Below, one piece after another: positions 1 through 5,610 of a DNA stretch of 6,611 bases. The stretch is taken from contig JAAZAW010000072.1 in the NCBI GenBank assembly GCA_012514125.1, positions 1 to 6,611 of the forward strand, written 5' to 3'. The position numbers were made by a program, and so were the translations under genes. Below the pieces are notes generated by a model. It made no database searches and was not told where the DNA came from. It was given only the letters and a program-made list of their open reading frames with translations. Numbering within the stretch: position 1 is the stretch's first letter; each line of letters starts with the position of its first letter. The DNA is from Phycisphaerae bacterium (GTDB taxonomy: Bacteria; Planctomycetota; Phycisphaerae; JAAYCJ01).

Positions 1-128
1 ATAATACGGAATTGACTTATTGAATGCGCGGTACTTTAATGTCAATAAACTATTTCAGGCAGTATGAGCTTCGAAATCGGGATATCGTGGCATTAGCCCC
101 CGCGCACGAAGTAAATGGAATTAGTATA

Positions 129-278
129 ATACACTTTTGATTTAGTCGTGTCGTAGCATTACAAATATCAAAATTCCGGTCGCTGAGCCTGTCGAAGCGA
201 CATGGTGGAAGCAAGCAAAAAGACCCTTCGACTTTCCTCAGGGTCCGAAACTATGATACGTTTAAATCAAAAGCGTAT
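129..278. mobile_element. MITE-like element with 28-bp terminal inverted repeats, left copy
   Basis: The ends 129-156 and 251-278 are inverted repeats of each other at 23 of 28 positions, sharing the core CTTTTGATTTA. Inside are two hairpins, GTCGCT/AGCGAC (179-201) and GACCCT/AGGGTC (222-245). A second copy in opposite orientation begins at 6485. The bases ATAAT occur at 126-130 and again at 277-281 and could be a target duplication if the element is really 131-276; the A/T-rich edge makes the exact border ambiguous. There is no room for a transposase, so any movement would need one supplied elsewhere. The interior resembles the widespread REP-like motif built on TGAGCCTGTCGAAG. The flanking bases 1-128 show nothing I recognise. 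Confidence 0.7.
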
Positions 279-291
279 AATTTCTAACTTC

Positions 292-331
292 AAACAAAAA
301 AGGCTGGAAAATCGTTCGATCTTCCAGCCTT
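292..331 (-). terminator. Intrinsic terminator of the ThuA-like gene
   Basis: Read on the - strand, a 9-bp perfect stem (AGGCTGGAA at 301-309 against TTCCAGCCT at 322-330, with one more A-T pair at 300/331) closes a loop that can itself pair through ATCG/CGAT. It is followed by TTTTTGTTTG. It lies about 50 bp after the stop codon of the ThuA-like gene, and I see no other gene it could serve. Confidence 0.85.
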
Positions 332-381
332 CTGTTTCAAACCGATGATAGCTGCCCGTTCTTTATGAACGTCTGCTTTGA

Positions 382-1170
382 CTATTTATTGCTTCCATCC
401 GTGTTCTGTGCCACGCCGGCTTTACCGAACTGAACTTTCTTTTCAGACAATTTTTCCAGCGGTTGGGTGTTCGGTGCGGAATGTTCCATGAAAACTCTCG
501 GCTTGGCCCAGCGAACCGCGTTGACCAACACTCGCTGAATCTGCTCATTATGAAAAATCGGATAGGTCTCATGCCCGGGGCGGAAATAGAAAATGCGTCC
601 ATGACCTCGCTCCCAGCAGCAACCGCTACGGAAAACCTCGCCGCCTTCGAACCACGAAATGAAAATCAGTTTGTCCGGCGTGGGAATGTCAAACCGTTCG
701 CCGTACATTTCCGTATTCGGCAACTCAATATATTCCCCAATCCCTTCGGTAATCGGATGACCAGGCTCGATATTCCAAAGCCGTTCCTTCTCCGCCACTT
801 CACGCCACTTGAGGCTGCAATGGGTTCCCAGCATCGCCTTGAATATCTTGGAAAAATGTCCCGAATGCAAAACAATAAGACCCATCCCTTCAAGGATTCG
901 TTTCTGGACCCGTTTGACGATTTCATCCGATACTTCGTCATGAGCACAATGACCCCACCAGATCAAGACATCGGTGGAATCTACCACCGCCTGCGTCAAA
1001 CCATGTTCAGGTTCATCCAACGTCGCATAACGGACACTGATGTCGGAATTTTTCTTGAGCGCTTCACCTATCGTCACGTGCATCCCATTCGGATAAAGCG
1101 ACTTGACTGCGTCGTTACTTTTCTCATGTCGAAATTCATTCCACACCGTCACTCGAATTTGATTTGACAT
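382..1170 (-). CDS. ThuA-like domain protein (trehalose utilisation family)
   Basis: This is a 262-residue cytoplasmic protein of the ThuA-like family, which has the class I glutamine amidotransferase fold. In rhizobia ThuA works with the dehydrogenase ThuB in trehalose catabolism; elsewhere the substrate is usually unknown and no ThuB is seen here. Visible family blocks are the N-terminal VTVWNEFRHE (7-16), DVLIWWGHCAHDEV (67-80), GLIVLHSGHFSKIF (97-110), GHPITEGI (137-144), EMYGERF (154-160) and the C-terminal block with GHGRIFYFRPGHETYPIFHN (189-208). The last 35 or so residues are a polar tail outside the domain. There is no signal peptide. AGGAG at 1177-1181 lies 6 nt before the ATG at 1170 but only 3 nt before the ATG at 1173, so 1170 is preferred. 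It is divergent from the AraC regulator, which probably controls it. The family is clear; the exact reaction is not. Confidence 0.9.
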   Translation of the reverse strand: MSNQIRVTVWNEFRHEKSNDAVKSLYPNGMHVTIGEALKKNSDISVRYATLDEPEHGLTQAVVDSTDVLIWWGHCAHDEVSDEIVKRVQKRILEGMGLIVLHSGHFSKIFKAMLGTHCSLKWREVAEKERLWNIEPGHPITEGIGEYIELPNTEMYGERFDIPTPDKLIFISWFEGGEVFRSGCCWERGHGRIFYFRPGHETYPIFHNEQIQRVLVNAVRWAKPRVFMEHSAPNTQPLEKLSEKKVQFGKAGVAQNTDGSNK

Positions 1171-1202
1171 CATAAACTCCTGTAAATATGGATTAAACTC
1201 AT

Positions 1203-1232
1203 ATTATTTATAGAACAGAAAATCTGTTTCAA
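1203..1232 (-). promoter_or_regulatory. Candidate promoter of the ThuA-like gene
   Basis: On the - strand TTGAAA (1227-1232, five of six against TTGACA) is followed after 16 nt by TAAATA (1205-1210) in an A/T-rich run. The start codon is about 35 bp further on. The palindrome at 1214-1228 lies between the two boxes. This is a match by eye to the sigma70 consensus. Confidence 0.4.
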
Positions 1233-1242
1233 ATACCTGTTC
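1213..1242. promoter_or_regulatory. Candidate operator between the ThuA-like gene and araC
   Basis: A perfect 6-bp inverted repeat AACAGA-AAA-TCTGTT occupies 1214-1228. A further CTGTTC at 1237-1242 mirrors the GAACAG at 1213-1218. Repeated half sites in a divergent spacer fit binding by the neighbouring AraC-family regulator. The site overlaps the candidate promoter of the ThuA-like gene and lies upstream of a TATAAT, so it could affect both genes. The link to this regulator is inferred from position only. Confidence 0.4.
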
Positions 1243-1247
1243 AACAT

Positions 1248-1253
1248 TATAAT
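1248..1253 (+). promoter_or_regulatory. Candidate -10 box of the AraC-family gene
   Basis: A perfect TATAAT lies 61 bp before the ATG of the regulator. There is no good -35 box at the usual distance (TGTTTC at 17 bp is poor), as expected for a promoter that needs an activator or is weak. The complementary strand also reads TATAAT, shifted by two bases (1246-1251), so the box could serve either direction. Confidence 0.35.
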
Positions 1254-1314
1254 ACCCTTAAATGTATATCGGACATAGTGTAAAGAACTACAAAAAAAGA
1301 GATTTTTCTACGAT

Positions 1315-2187
1315 ATGATAAAGCTGGATATTATTCCAAAAATATTGCAGGGCTTACGCAAAGCCCTTAAAAACCACGCCTCCATAGGCCCCCAGGTCAT
1401 CATTCCCGCGATTCCAGCCAATCCTCCAATTCCTCGAGGCCATTTCCATACCGCACCGGAAATTTTCATCCAGGTCGGCGGATATACCGACTTTACCCTG
1501 CCCTGGACCAGGTTCAGATTACCCCCTTCACAGATCTGCATCATCCCTGCCTACACCCCGCACGAAGAATCCTTTCACCACTGGCGAGGAAAGTTTGATT
1601 TCCTTATCGGAAGCTTTTCCCATGACGGTATTTCCTGGCATGAATCCGTTCTGAACGAAAAAAATCAACTTCAAAGCACTCCAAGTGTCATCTGTCACGT
1701 TCGTCAGACTCCCAGACTGCTTCAGCTTTGCGAGCAGGGAACTATTGCCGCATCGTGTTCCTCAAAGTATGCAAAAATCCAACGAAAAGGAGCCGAACTG
1801 CTGATTTTGTCGGCCATTCTCGATGCAATGGAAAATGTCGAGGTGCTTCCAAAAACCGAGCATCCTAAAGTCTCCTGGTGCAAACGGCTCATTATAGACA
1901 ATCTAGGCCAGGACTTCCTGTGCGTGAAATATCTCGCCAGAATGACCCAGTGTTCCCCCAATTATCTTTCCACACTGTTCCATCAGGAAACGCATACGAA
2001 ACTCAACGATTATATCACCCAACGCCGCCTGGAACGCATCCAGGGTTTACTCCGGCACAGCACCATGAACATCGAGGAAATCGCCAACGCCGCAGGCTTC
2101 AACGACTCCGGATATATGACACGAGTTTTTGTCAAAAAATTCGGTACCACACCACGCGCATATCGCTCACAATCAAAATATCTGTAG
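1315..2187 (+). CDS. AraC-family transcriptional regulator
   Basis: A 290-residue regulator with the usual two-part layout. The N-terminal part (about 35-125) looks like a cupin sensor: HFHTAPEIFIQVGG at 43-56 supplies His and Glu, and CIIPAYTPHEE (75-85) is the typical 'place of the Pro-His' strand seen in sugar-responsive AraC proteins. The C-terminal part (about 190-290) is the double helix-turn-helix: first HTH about 200-221 with LARMTQCSPNYLSTLFHQE, linker helix with RRLERIQGLL, second HTH about 252-273, ending in the family signature around GFNDSGYMTRVFVKKFGTTP. Length matches the family. The Shine-Dalgarno is weak (an AAGAGA-like stretch at 1298-1302), so the start is less secure than the rest. 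It stands divergent from the ThuA-like gene, its most likely target; the inducer is unknown. Downstream it converges on proS. Confidence 0.93.
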   Translation: MIKLDIIPKILQGLRKALKNHASIGPQVIIPAIPANPPIPRGHFHTAPEIFIQVGGYTDFTLPWTRFRLPPSQICIIPAYTPHEESFHHWRGKFDFLIGSFSHDGISWHESVLNEKNQLQSTPSVICHVRQTPRLLQLCEQGTIAASCSSKYAKIQRKGAELLILSAILDAMENVEVLPKTEHPKVSWCKRLIIDNLGQDFLCVKYLARMTQCSPNYLSTLFHQETHTKLNDYITQRRLERIQGLLRHSTMNIEEIANAAGFNDSGYMTRVFVKKFGTTPRAYRSQSKYL

Positions 2188-2221
2188 CACGTGGAAATCT
2201 TCAATGGAATTCCAACCGTCT

Positions 2222-3961
2222 TTACTCCAGCTCCGCCATCAGCTTGCCGACAAGCGTTTTAATCGTCTCCACCGCACCATCGACATCGATCAACTGCATC
2301 TCACCGTCACGCCGAAGTTTAAGCTCCACCTTGCCTTCCGCCAGTGTCTTTTGTCCCACCGTCACCCGAATCGGCACACCCAGCAAGTCCGCATCCTTGA
2401 ATTTCACTCCAGGCCGTTGATCCCGATCATCGAACAGCACATCGATCCCCGCCGATTCCAGTTCCGCCGCCAGTCTCTCCGCCGTTTTCGATACCTCATC
2501 CTCCGGCGTGCGACCCAGCCCAATCACCGTCACCTGGTACGGCGCTATCGAAATAGGCCAGATAATCCCGTTCTCGTCATGATGCGTCTCTATCGCCGCC
2601 GCCAGTATCCGGTTCACACCAATACCATAACAGCCCATGATCATATCCTGATTCTTACCACCCGCATCCAGATATTGCGCATGCAACGCCGACGAATATT
2701 TCGTCCCAAGCTTAAAAACATGACCCACTTCAATCGCCCGCTGAAACTTGAGCTTCGCGCCGCAATGCGGGCAAGGATCGCCCTCAACCACGTTCCGAAT
2801 ATCGCCGAGCATCTCCGGCTCGATCGTAAAATCTCGCCCCGGCACAACCCCCACAAAATGATGATCCGTCTTGTTCGCCCCCGTCACCCCATCCGTAATC
2901 GCCGGCACATCGAAATCGATAAACATCTTGTCCGGTTTGATCCCTATCGGACCGGCGAATCCAACCGCCGCTCCCGTAAGCTTCGTAATCGTCCCATCAT
3001 CCGCCAACTCCAGACTCGACACCCCTCCCATTCTCCGAAGCTTGGCCTCATTCACCTCATGATCGCCACGCACCAACGCCACGACCACCTGCTCATCCGA
3101 CGTCCGATACACCAGCGTCTTAATAACCTGCGGAGGCTTACACTTGAGAAACTCACTCACATCCTCAATCGTGCTCTTGTGCGGCGTATGCACTTCCTTC
3201 AGCACCACTTCCGATTCCAATCTCCCCGCCGTCCCGTCAGCCACCTTCCGCGTCGCACGTTCCACATTCGCCGCATAATCGCAATGGTCGCAACTCACCA
3301 CCTGGTCTTCACCAATATCCGTCAGCACCATAAACTCATGACTCGCGGACCCGCCGATTGGCCCCGACTCCGCCTCCACCGCCACCACCGGCACGCCGCA
3401 TCGCTTGAAAATCCGATGATACGCCTGGTACATCTTCTGATAAGTCTTGTCCAGGTCTTCTAACGACGTATGAAAACTATAAGCGTCTTTCATCACAAAC
3501 TCACGTGTCCGCAACACCCCCGACTTAGGCCGCTCCTCATCCCGAAATTTCGTCTGTATCTGATACAAATTAATCGGCAACTGCTTATATGAATTGATAT
3601 GGTCCGCCACCAGGCTGGTGATAATCTCTTCATGCGTCGGTCCCAACGAAAGCTCCGCGTTATGCTGATCCTTAAACTTGAACAAAATATTCCCGAACGC
3701 CTCCACCCGGTTGGTCTTGCGAAACAAATCCACCGGCACAAGCACAGGCATATGCAGTTCAATCCCACCTGCCTTGTCCATCTCCTCCCGAACAATCTGC
3801 TCCACCTTCCGAAGCGACTTGTATCCCATCGGCAAATACGAATATACCCCCGCCACCAACTGACGAATCAACGCCGCCCGAATCATCAAAATATGCGATG
3901 CGATTGTCGCGTCCGCCGGTACTTCCCGAACGGTCGGAATAAACGATTGAGAAAAACGCAT
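2222..3961 (-). CDS. proS: Prolyl-tRNA synthetase (bacterial type, with editing domain)
   Basis: This cytoplasmic class II synthetase charges tRNA-Pro with proline. It is 579 residues, the usual length of the bacterial form with an inserted editing domain. Class II motif 1 lies around 43-76 (YLPMGYKSLRKVEQIVREEM), the TxE loop is GPTHEE (107-112), motif 2 is around 139-159 (FRDEERPKSGVLRTREFVMK), and motif 3 is GCYGIGVNRILAAAIE (443-458). The YbaK-like INS domain spans about 225-395 and should hydrolyse misacylated Ala-tRNA-Pro; K281 in VIKTLVY is at the place of the editing lysine known in E. coli. CDHC (224-227) and CPHC (397-400) bracket it. The anticodon-binding domain is about 470-579. 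GGAG at 3971-3974 lies 9 nt before the ATG. It seems monocistronic: it converges on araC with a 34-bp gap and is divergent from larB. No key residue appears lost. Confidence 0.98.
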   Translation of the reverse strand: MRFSQSFIPTVREVPADATIASHILMIRAALIRQLVAGVYSYLPMGYKSLRKVEQIVREEMDKAGGIELHMPVLVPVDLFRKTNRVEAFGNILFKFKDQHNAELSLGPTHEEIITSLVADHINSYKQLPINLYQIQTKFRDEERPKSGVLRTREFVMKDAYSFHTSLEDLDKTYQKMYQAYHRIFKRCGVPVVAVEAESGPIGGSASHEFMVLTDIGEDQVVSCDHCDYAANVERATRKVADGTAGRLESEVVLKEVHTPHKSTIEDVSEFLKCKPPQVIKTLVYRTSDEQVVVALVRGDHEVNEAKLRRMGGVSSLELADDGTITKLTGAAVGFAGPIGIKPDKMFIDFDVPAITDGVTGANKTDHHFVGVVPGRDFTIEPEMLGDIRNVVEGDPCPHCGAKLKFQRAIEVGHVFKLGTKYSSALHAQYLDAGGKNQDMIMGCYGIGVNRILAAAIETHHDENGIIWPISIAPYQVTVIGLGRTPEDEVSKTAERLAAELESAGIDVLFDDRDQRPGVKFKDADLLGVPIRVTVGQKTLAEGKVELKLRRDGEMQLIDVDGAVETIKTLVGKLMAELE

Positions 3962-4001
3962 GAAATTATTCTCCAGCTATAATTAAAGTCAACATCAACA
4001 A

Positions 4002-4013
4002 AACTTTAAAGTT
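4002..4013. repeat. Perfect 12-bp palindrome upstream of proS
   Basis: AACTTTAAAGTT is self-complementary over 12 bases and lies 41 bp upstream of the proS start codon, where an operator or promoter element could be. A/T-rich palindromes of this size can arise by chance. TTGACT on the - strand (3987-3992) is nearby, but I find no matching -10 box. Confidence 0.3.
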
Positions 4014-4117
4014 AATTGGTGGTGATCTTACCCCCTTCTCGCTAAAATATCAACAGCAGGATATGTTTTATGAATTGGAGATTGTGTCGCCGATACGATA
4101 CATCAAAACATCTTCGG

Positions 4118-4167
4118 TAGGGTGCGCCTTGACGCACCATCTTGAATTTGTAAACTGGGCCATGCCC
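4118..4167. repeat. Two adjacent hairpins in the larB 5' region
   Basis: GGTGCG-CCTTGA-CGCACC (4121-4138) and GGGC-CAT-GCCC (4157-4167) are perfect stems 18 bp apart, ending 27 bp before the larB start. The first resembles the dispersed intergenic palindromes written TAGGGTGCGxxxCGCACCAT in many genomes. Neither has a T run, so they are not intrinsic terminators. They could be REP-like elements or affect the larB leader. Confidence 0.5.
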
Positions 4168-4193
4168 TCCATCTTTTTCGGAGTAATATTACA

Positions 4194-4964
4194 TTGAATC
4201 AAGCGGATATTAAAAACTTACTGGAAAACGTCGCCCACGGTTCACTCAGCGTCAACGACGCCATGGCCCGACTGCGTTCCTTACCTTTCGAAGACCTAGG
4301 CTTCGCCAAAGTCGATCATCACCGCTCCCTACGCTGTGGCTTCCCCGAAGTCGTCTTCTGCCCCGGAAAAACCACCGAACAGACGGTCGAAATCTTCAAA
4401 CGCCTCGCTCAGAACGGCGGCAATATCCTCGCCACTCGCGCCAATGAAGAAAAATACCTCGCCGTCAAACCCCACTTCCCCCAGGCCAGGTTCAACCAAT
4501 CCGCCGGATGTATTACCCTGCGGCAAAAACAAGCCCAACTCTCCTCCGCAACCATAGGCCTGATCTGCGCCGGAACCAGCGACCTGCCCATCGCCGAGGA
4601 AACACGCGAAACCCTCGAAATCATGGATCAACGCGTCGAAACCTATTACGACGTCGGCGTCGCCGGCATCCATCGCCTCCTCGCCGCCGGCAAACGCCTC
4701 CAGCAAATGAGCGTCGTCGTCGTCATCGCCGGAATGGAAGGAGCACTCCCCAGTGTCGTAGGCGGCATGATCTCTGCCCCCGTCATCGCCGTCCCCACCA
4801 GCGTAGGCTACGGCGCAAGCTTCCAAGGCCTGGCAGCCCTTTTAGGTATGCTGAACAGTTGTGCCGCAAACGTCACCGTCGTCAACATCGACAACGGCTT
4901 CGGCGCAGGCTACGTCGCCGCCCTCATCAACCGCCTGGCAGAAAAAGGCACCGTCTGTCCGTAA
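4194..4964 (+). CDS. larB: Nickel pincer cofactor biosynthesis protein LarB
   Basis: LarB carries out the first step of nickel-pincer nucleotide synthesis: it carboxylates the pyridinium ring of nicotinic acid adenine dinucleotide and cleaves off AMP, giving the dicarboxylated mononucleotide used by LarE and then LarC. The product serves lactate racemase and related enzymes. The 256-residue protein has the family length. A helical N-terminal part (1-35) precedes DHHRSLRCGFPEVVFCPGKT (41-60). The PurE-like domain (about 118-245) shows GTSDLPIAEE (127-136), YDVGVAGIHRLL (152-163), VIAGMEGALPSVVGG (177-191), PTSVGYG (201-207) and NIDNGFGAGY (231-240). C223 in LNSCAANV is probably the cysteine that forms the transient cysteinyl-pyridine adduct. 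The start is TTG, supported by GGAG at 4180-4183, 10 nt upstream; no ATG is in frame nearby. larC, larE and larA are not in the window. Confidence 0.96.
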   Translation: MNQADIKNLLENVAHGSLSVNDAMARLRSLPFEDLGFAKVDHHRSLRCGFPEVVFCPGKTTEQTVEIFKRLAQNGGNILATRANEEKYLAVKPHFPQARFNQSAGCITLRQKQAQLSSATIGLICAGTSDLPIAEETRETLEIMDQRVETYYDVGVAGIHRLLAAGKRLQQMSVVVVIAGMEGALPSVVGGMISAPVIAVPTSVGYGASFQGLAALLGMLNSCAANVTVVNIDNGFGAGYVAALINRLAEKGTVCP

Positions 4965-4987
4965 TAATCTGATAAGTCGCACCGATA

Positions 4988-5087
4988 GGGGGGGCTTTGC
5001 CCCCACATCCCCATCTGCCTCTTTATAGTGGGTAGGGGGGGCCGTGCCCACCATCTATATCTTCATTCCCGCGAAGGCGGGAATCCA
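4988..5087. repeat. Cluster of three different REP-like hairpins downstream of larB
   Basis: Three unrelated palindromes follow one another. The first is GGGGGC-TTT-GCCCCC at 4990-5004. The second is a GTGGG/CCCAC stem at 5028-5051, reading GGTAGGGGGG...GTGCCCACCAT. The third is ATTCCCGC-GAAG-GCGGGAAT at 5065-5084. The third recurs at 6412-6431. None is followed by a T run. The first, 25 bp after the larB stop codon, could act as an mRNA 3' barrier. Such hairpins are typical of dispersed intergenic repeats; only the third is proven repeated within this window. Confidence 0.7.
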
Positions 5088-5104
5088 TCTTCCTCCCCGC
5101 GCAA

Positions 5105-5177
5105 AAAAGAAGAGAGGCTGAGATCAAACCCGTGTCCCCCCAATCGGTTTAGTCTCAGTGCCTCTCTCTTTTTCGTG
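5105..5177. terminator. Long imperfect hairpin, likely bidirectional terminator
   Basis: GAGAGGC-TGAGA on the left pairs with TCTCA-GT-GCCTCTC on the right (two-base bulge), and the stem continues through CAAACC/GGTTTA-like pairing to a C-rich loop. The right arm is followed on the + strand by CTCTTTTTC. The left arm is preceded by AAAAAAG, which gives TTCTTTTTT on the - strand. It could end larB transcription on one strand and the HAD/small-ORF transcription on the other. The stem is longer than most intrinsic terminators. Confidence 0.6.
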
Positions 5178-5414
5178 GTTATAGCTGCTCCCCTCGATTA
5201 TCAACAGCACAACCGGCGAATTTGGCTCGGGCATCAAACCCTTTCGCAACGTGTTCGGATAAATCTTCACTCCCCCATGATTTATCCTCACATCTCCAAT
5301 CTGCGGTTCTGCTGAAGACATCCCCTCAAATCTCCTCGGCGTAGACCGCAAATCCTTTCGGGTCCTGCCCGTGACCTTTATCCCCCCATGGTCAACTTGG
5401 CTGCCTGAATTACA
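5124..5414 (-). pseudogene. Doubtful reading frame with a duplicated HGG[IV]K[VI] peptide
   Basis: This frame is open for 96 codons between stops. It contains VDHGGIKVTGRTRKDL and, about 40 residues later, INHGGVKIYPNTLRKGL, an apparent internal duplication. No usual start codon precedes the first copy: the first candidates are TTG at 5351 and ATG at 5321, both after it, and the ATG has GGAG about 11 nt upstream. The C-terminal end runs into the terminator hairpin. This fits a decayed or 5'-truncated gene, or duplicated non-coding DNA that happens to be open. I do not recognise the protein and assign no function. Confidence 0.25.
5257..5287. repeat. Perfect 9-bp inverted repeat
   Basis: GGATAAATC (5257-5265) and GATTTATCC (5279-5287) enclose a 13-base loop reading ATGGGGGAGTGAA on the - strand. 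A weaker stem TGACC/GGTCA at 5372-5394 encloses a very similar 13-base loop, ATGGGGGGATAAA. The similarity may simply reflect the duplicated peptide in the reading frame here, or it may be a repeated RNA structure. Confidence 0.5.
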
Positions 5415-5571
5415 TCAAGCTCCCTCTTCGATATACTAAATCATAACGAATCTCAAAATTAAAACAATTAGGGCAACCCCTCTTTAATCGATCAGGGAAA
5501 TCACTAATCAAACCATGGGGAATCCCCACCACCAAAATTCCGCCCCTCCCCAAAATCAGAATCGTCCCCAA
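5410..5571 (-). CDS. Possible small protein of 53 residues
   Basis: The frame starts with TTG and has a perfect AGGAGG at 5578-5583, 6 nt upstream, which is the best Shine-Dalgarno in the window. The protein begins MGTILILGRGGILVVGIPHG, a short hydrophobic stretch broken by arginine, and ends with a CPNC pair and basic residues, reading CPNCFNFEIRYDLVYRRGS. It would follow the HAD gene by 31 bp on the same strand, so the two could share a transcript. It is too short for composition to be convincing, and the G-rich coding strand may give open frames by chance. I recognise no family; CPNC could be half a metal site. Confidence 0.35.
   Translation of the reverse strand: MGTILILGRGGILVVGIPHGLISDFPDRLKRGCPNCFNFEIRYDLVYRRGSLM
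5440..5467 (-). promoter_or_regulatory. Weak candidate promoter for a - strand transcript
   Basis: On the - strand TTGTTT (5462-5467) is followed after 16 nt by TATGAT (5440-5445, five of six against TATAAT). It could drive the 5124-5414 frame up to the terminator at 5105. It lies inside the possible 53-residue gene, so the two calls partly compete. Confidence 0.25.
5516..5528. repeat. Short perfect palindrome
   Basis: TGGGGA-A-TCCCCA is perfectly symmetric about a single base and lies inside the possible 53-residue frame. A true RNA hairpin would need at least three loop bases, leaving TGGGG as the stem. It may be a chance product of the G/C-run-rich spacer. Confidence 0.3.
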
Positions 5572-5589
5572 AAGGTTCCTCCTCTCTTC

Positions 5590-5610
5590 TAACTCCTAAC
5601 TCCTAACTCC
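5590..5610. repeat. Tandem 7-bp repeat at the 3' end of the HAD gene
   Basis: TAACTCC occurs three times in a row, followed by the degenerate CAACTTCC (5611-5618). On the - strand the unit is GGAGTTA, and the HAD stop codon TAG (5603-5605) lies in the array. The last codons of the HAD gene are thus written in repeat or repeat-like sequence. Confidence 0.8.

Noticed and set aside
463..1167. Long + strand open frame opposite the ThuA-like gene
   Set aside because: It lies antisense to a clear ThuA-like protein, shows no recognisable domain and has no good ribosome site.
2188..2221. Terminator between araC and proS
   Set aside because: The only symmetry is the 10-bp palindrome TGGAATTCCA (2205-2214), with no loop room and no T run.
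2129..3463. 444-codon + strand frame opposite proS
   Set aside because: The product is extremely rich in Arg and His with no domain, which is typical of the complement of a C-rich gene; proS on the other strand is unmistakable.
4329..4972. Long frames on both strands within larB (Gly/Asp-rich on -, Arg-rich on +)
   Set aside because: Their biased composition follows from the GC-rich codons of larB, and larB itself has all family motifs.
5028..5315. 95-codon + strand frame starting in the palindromic cluster
   Set aside because: It begins in the REP-like hairpins and runs through the terminator structure; no ribosome site or domain.
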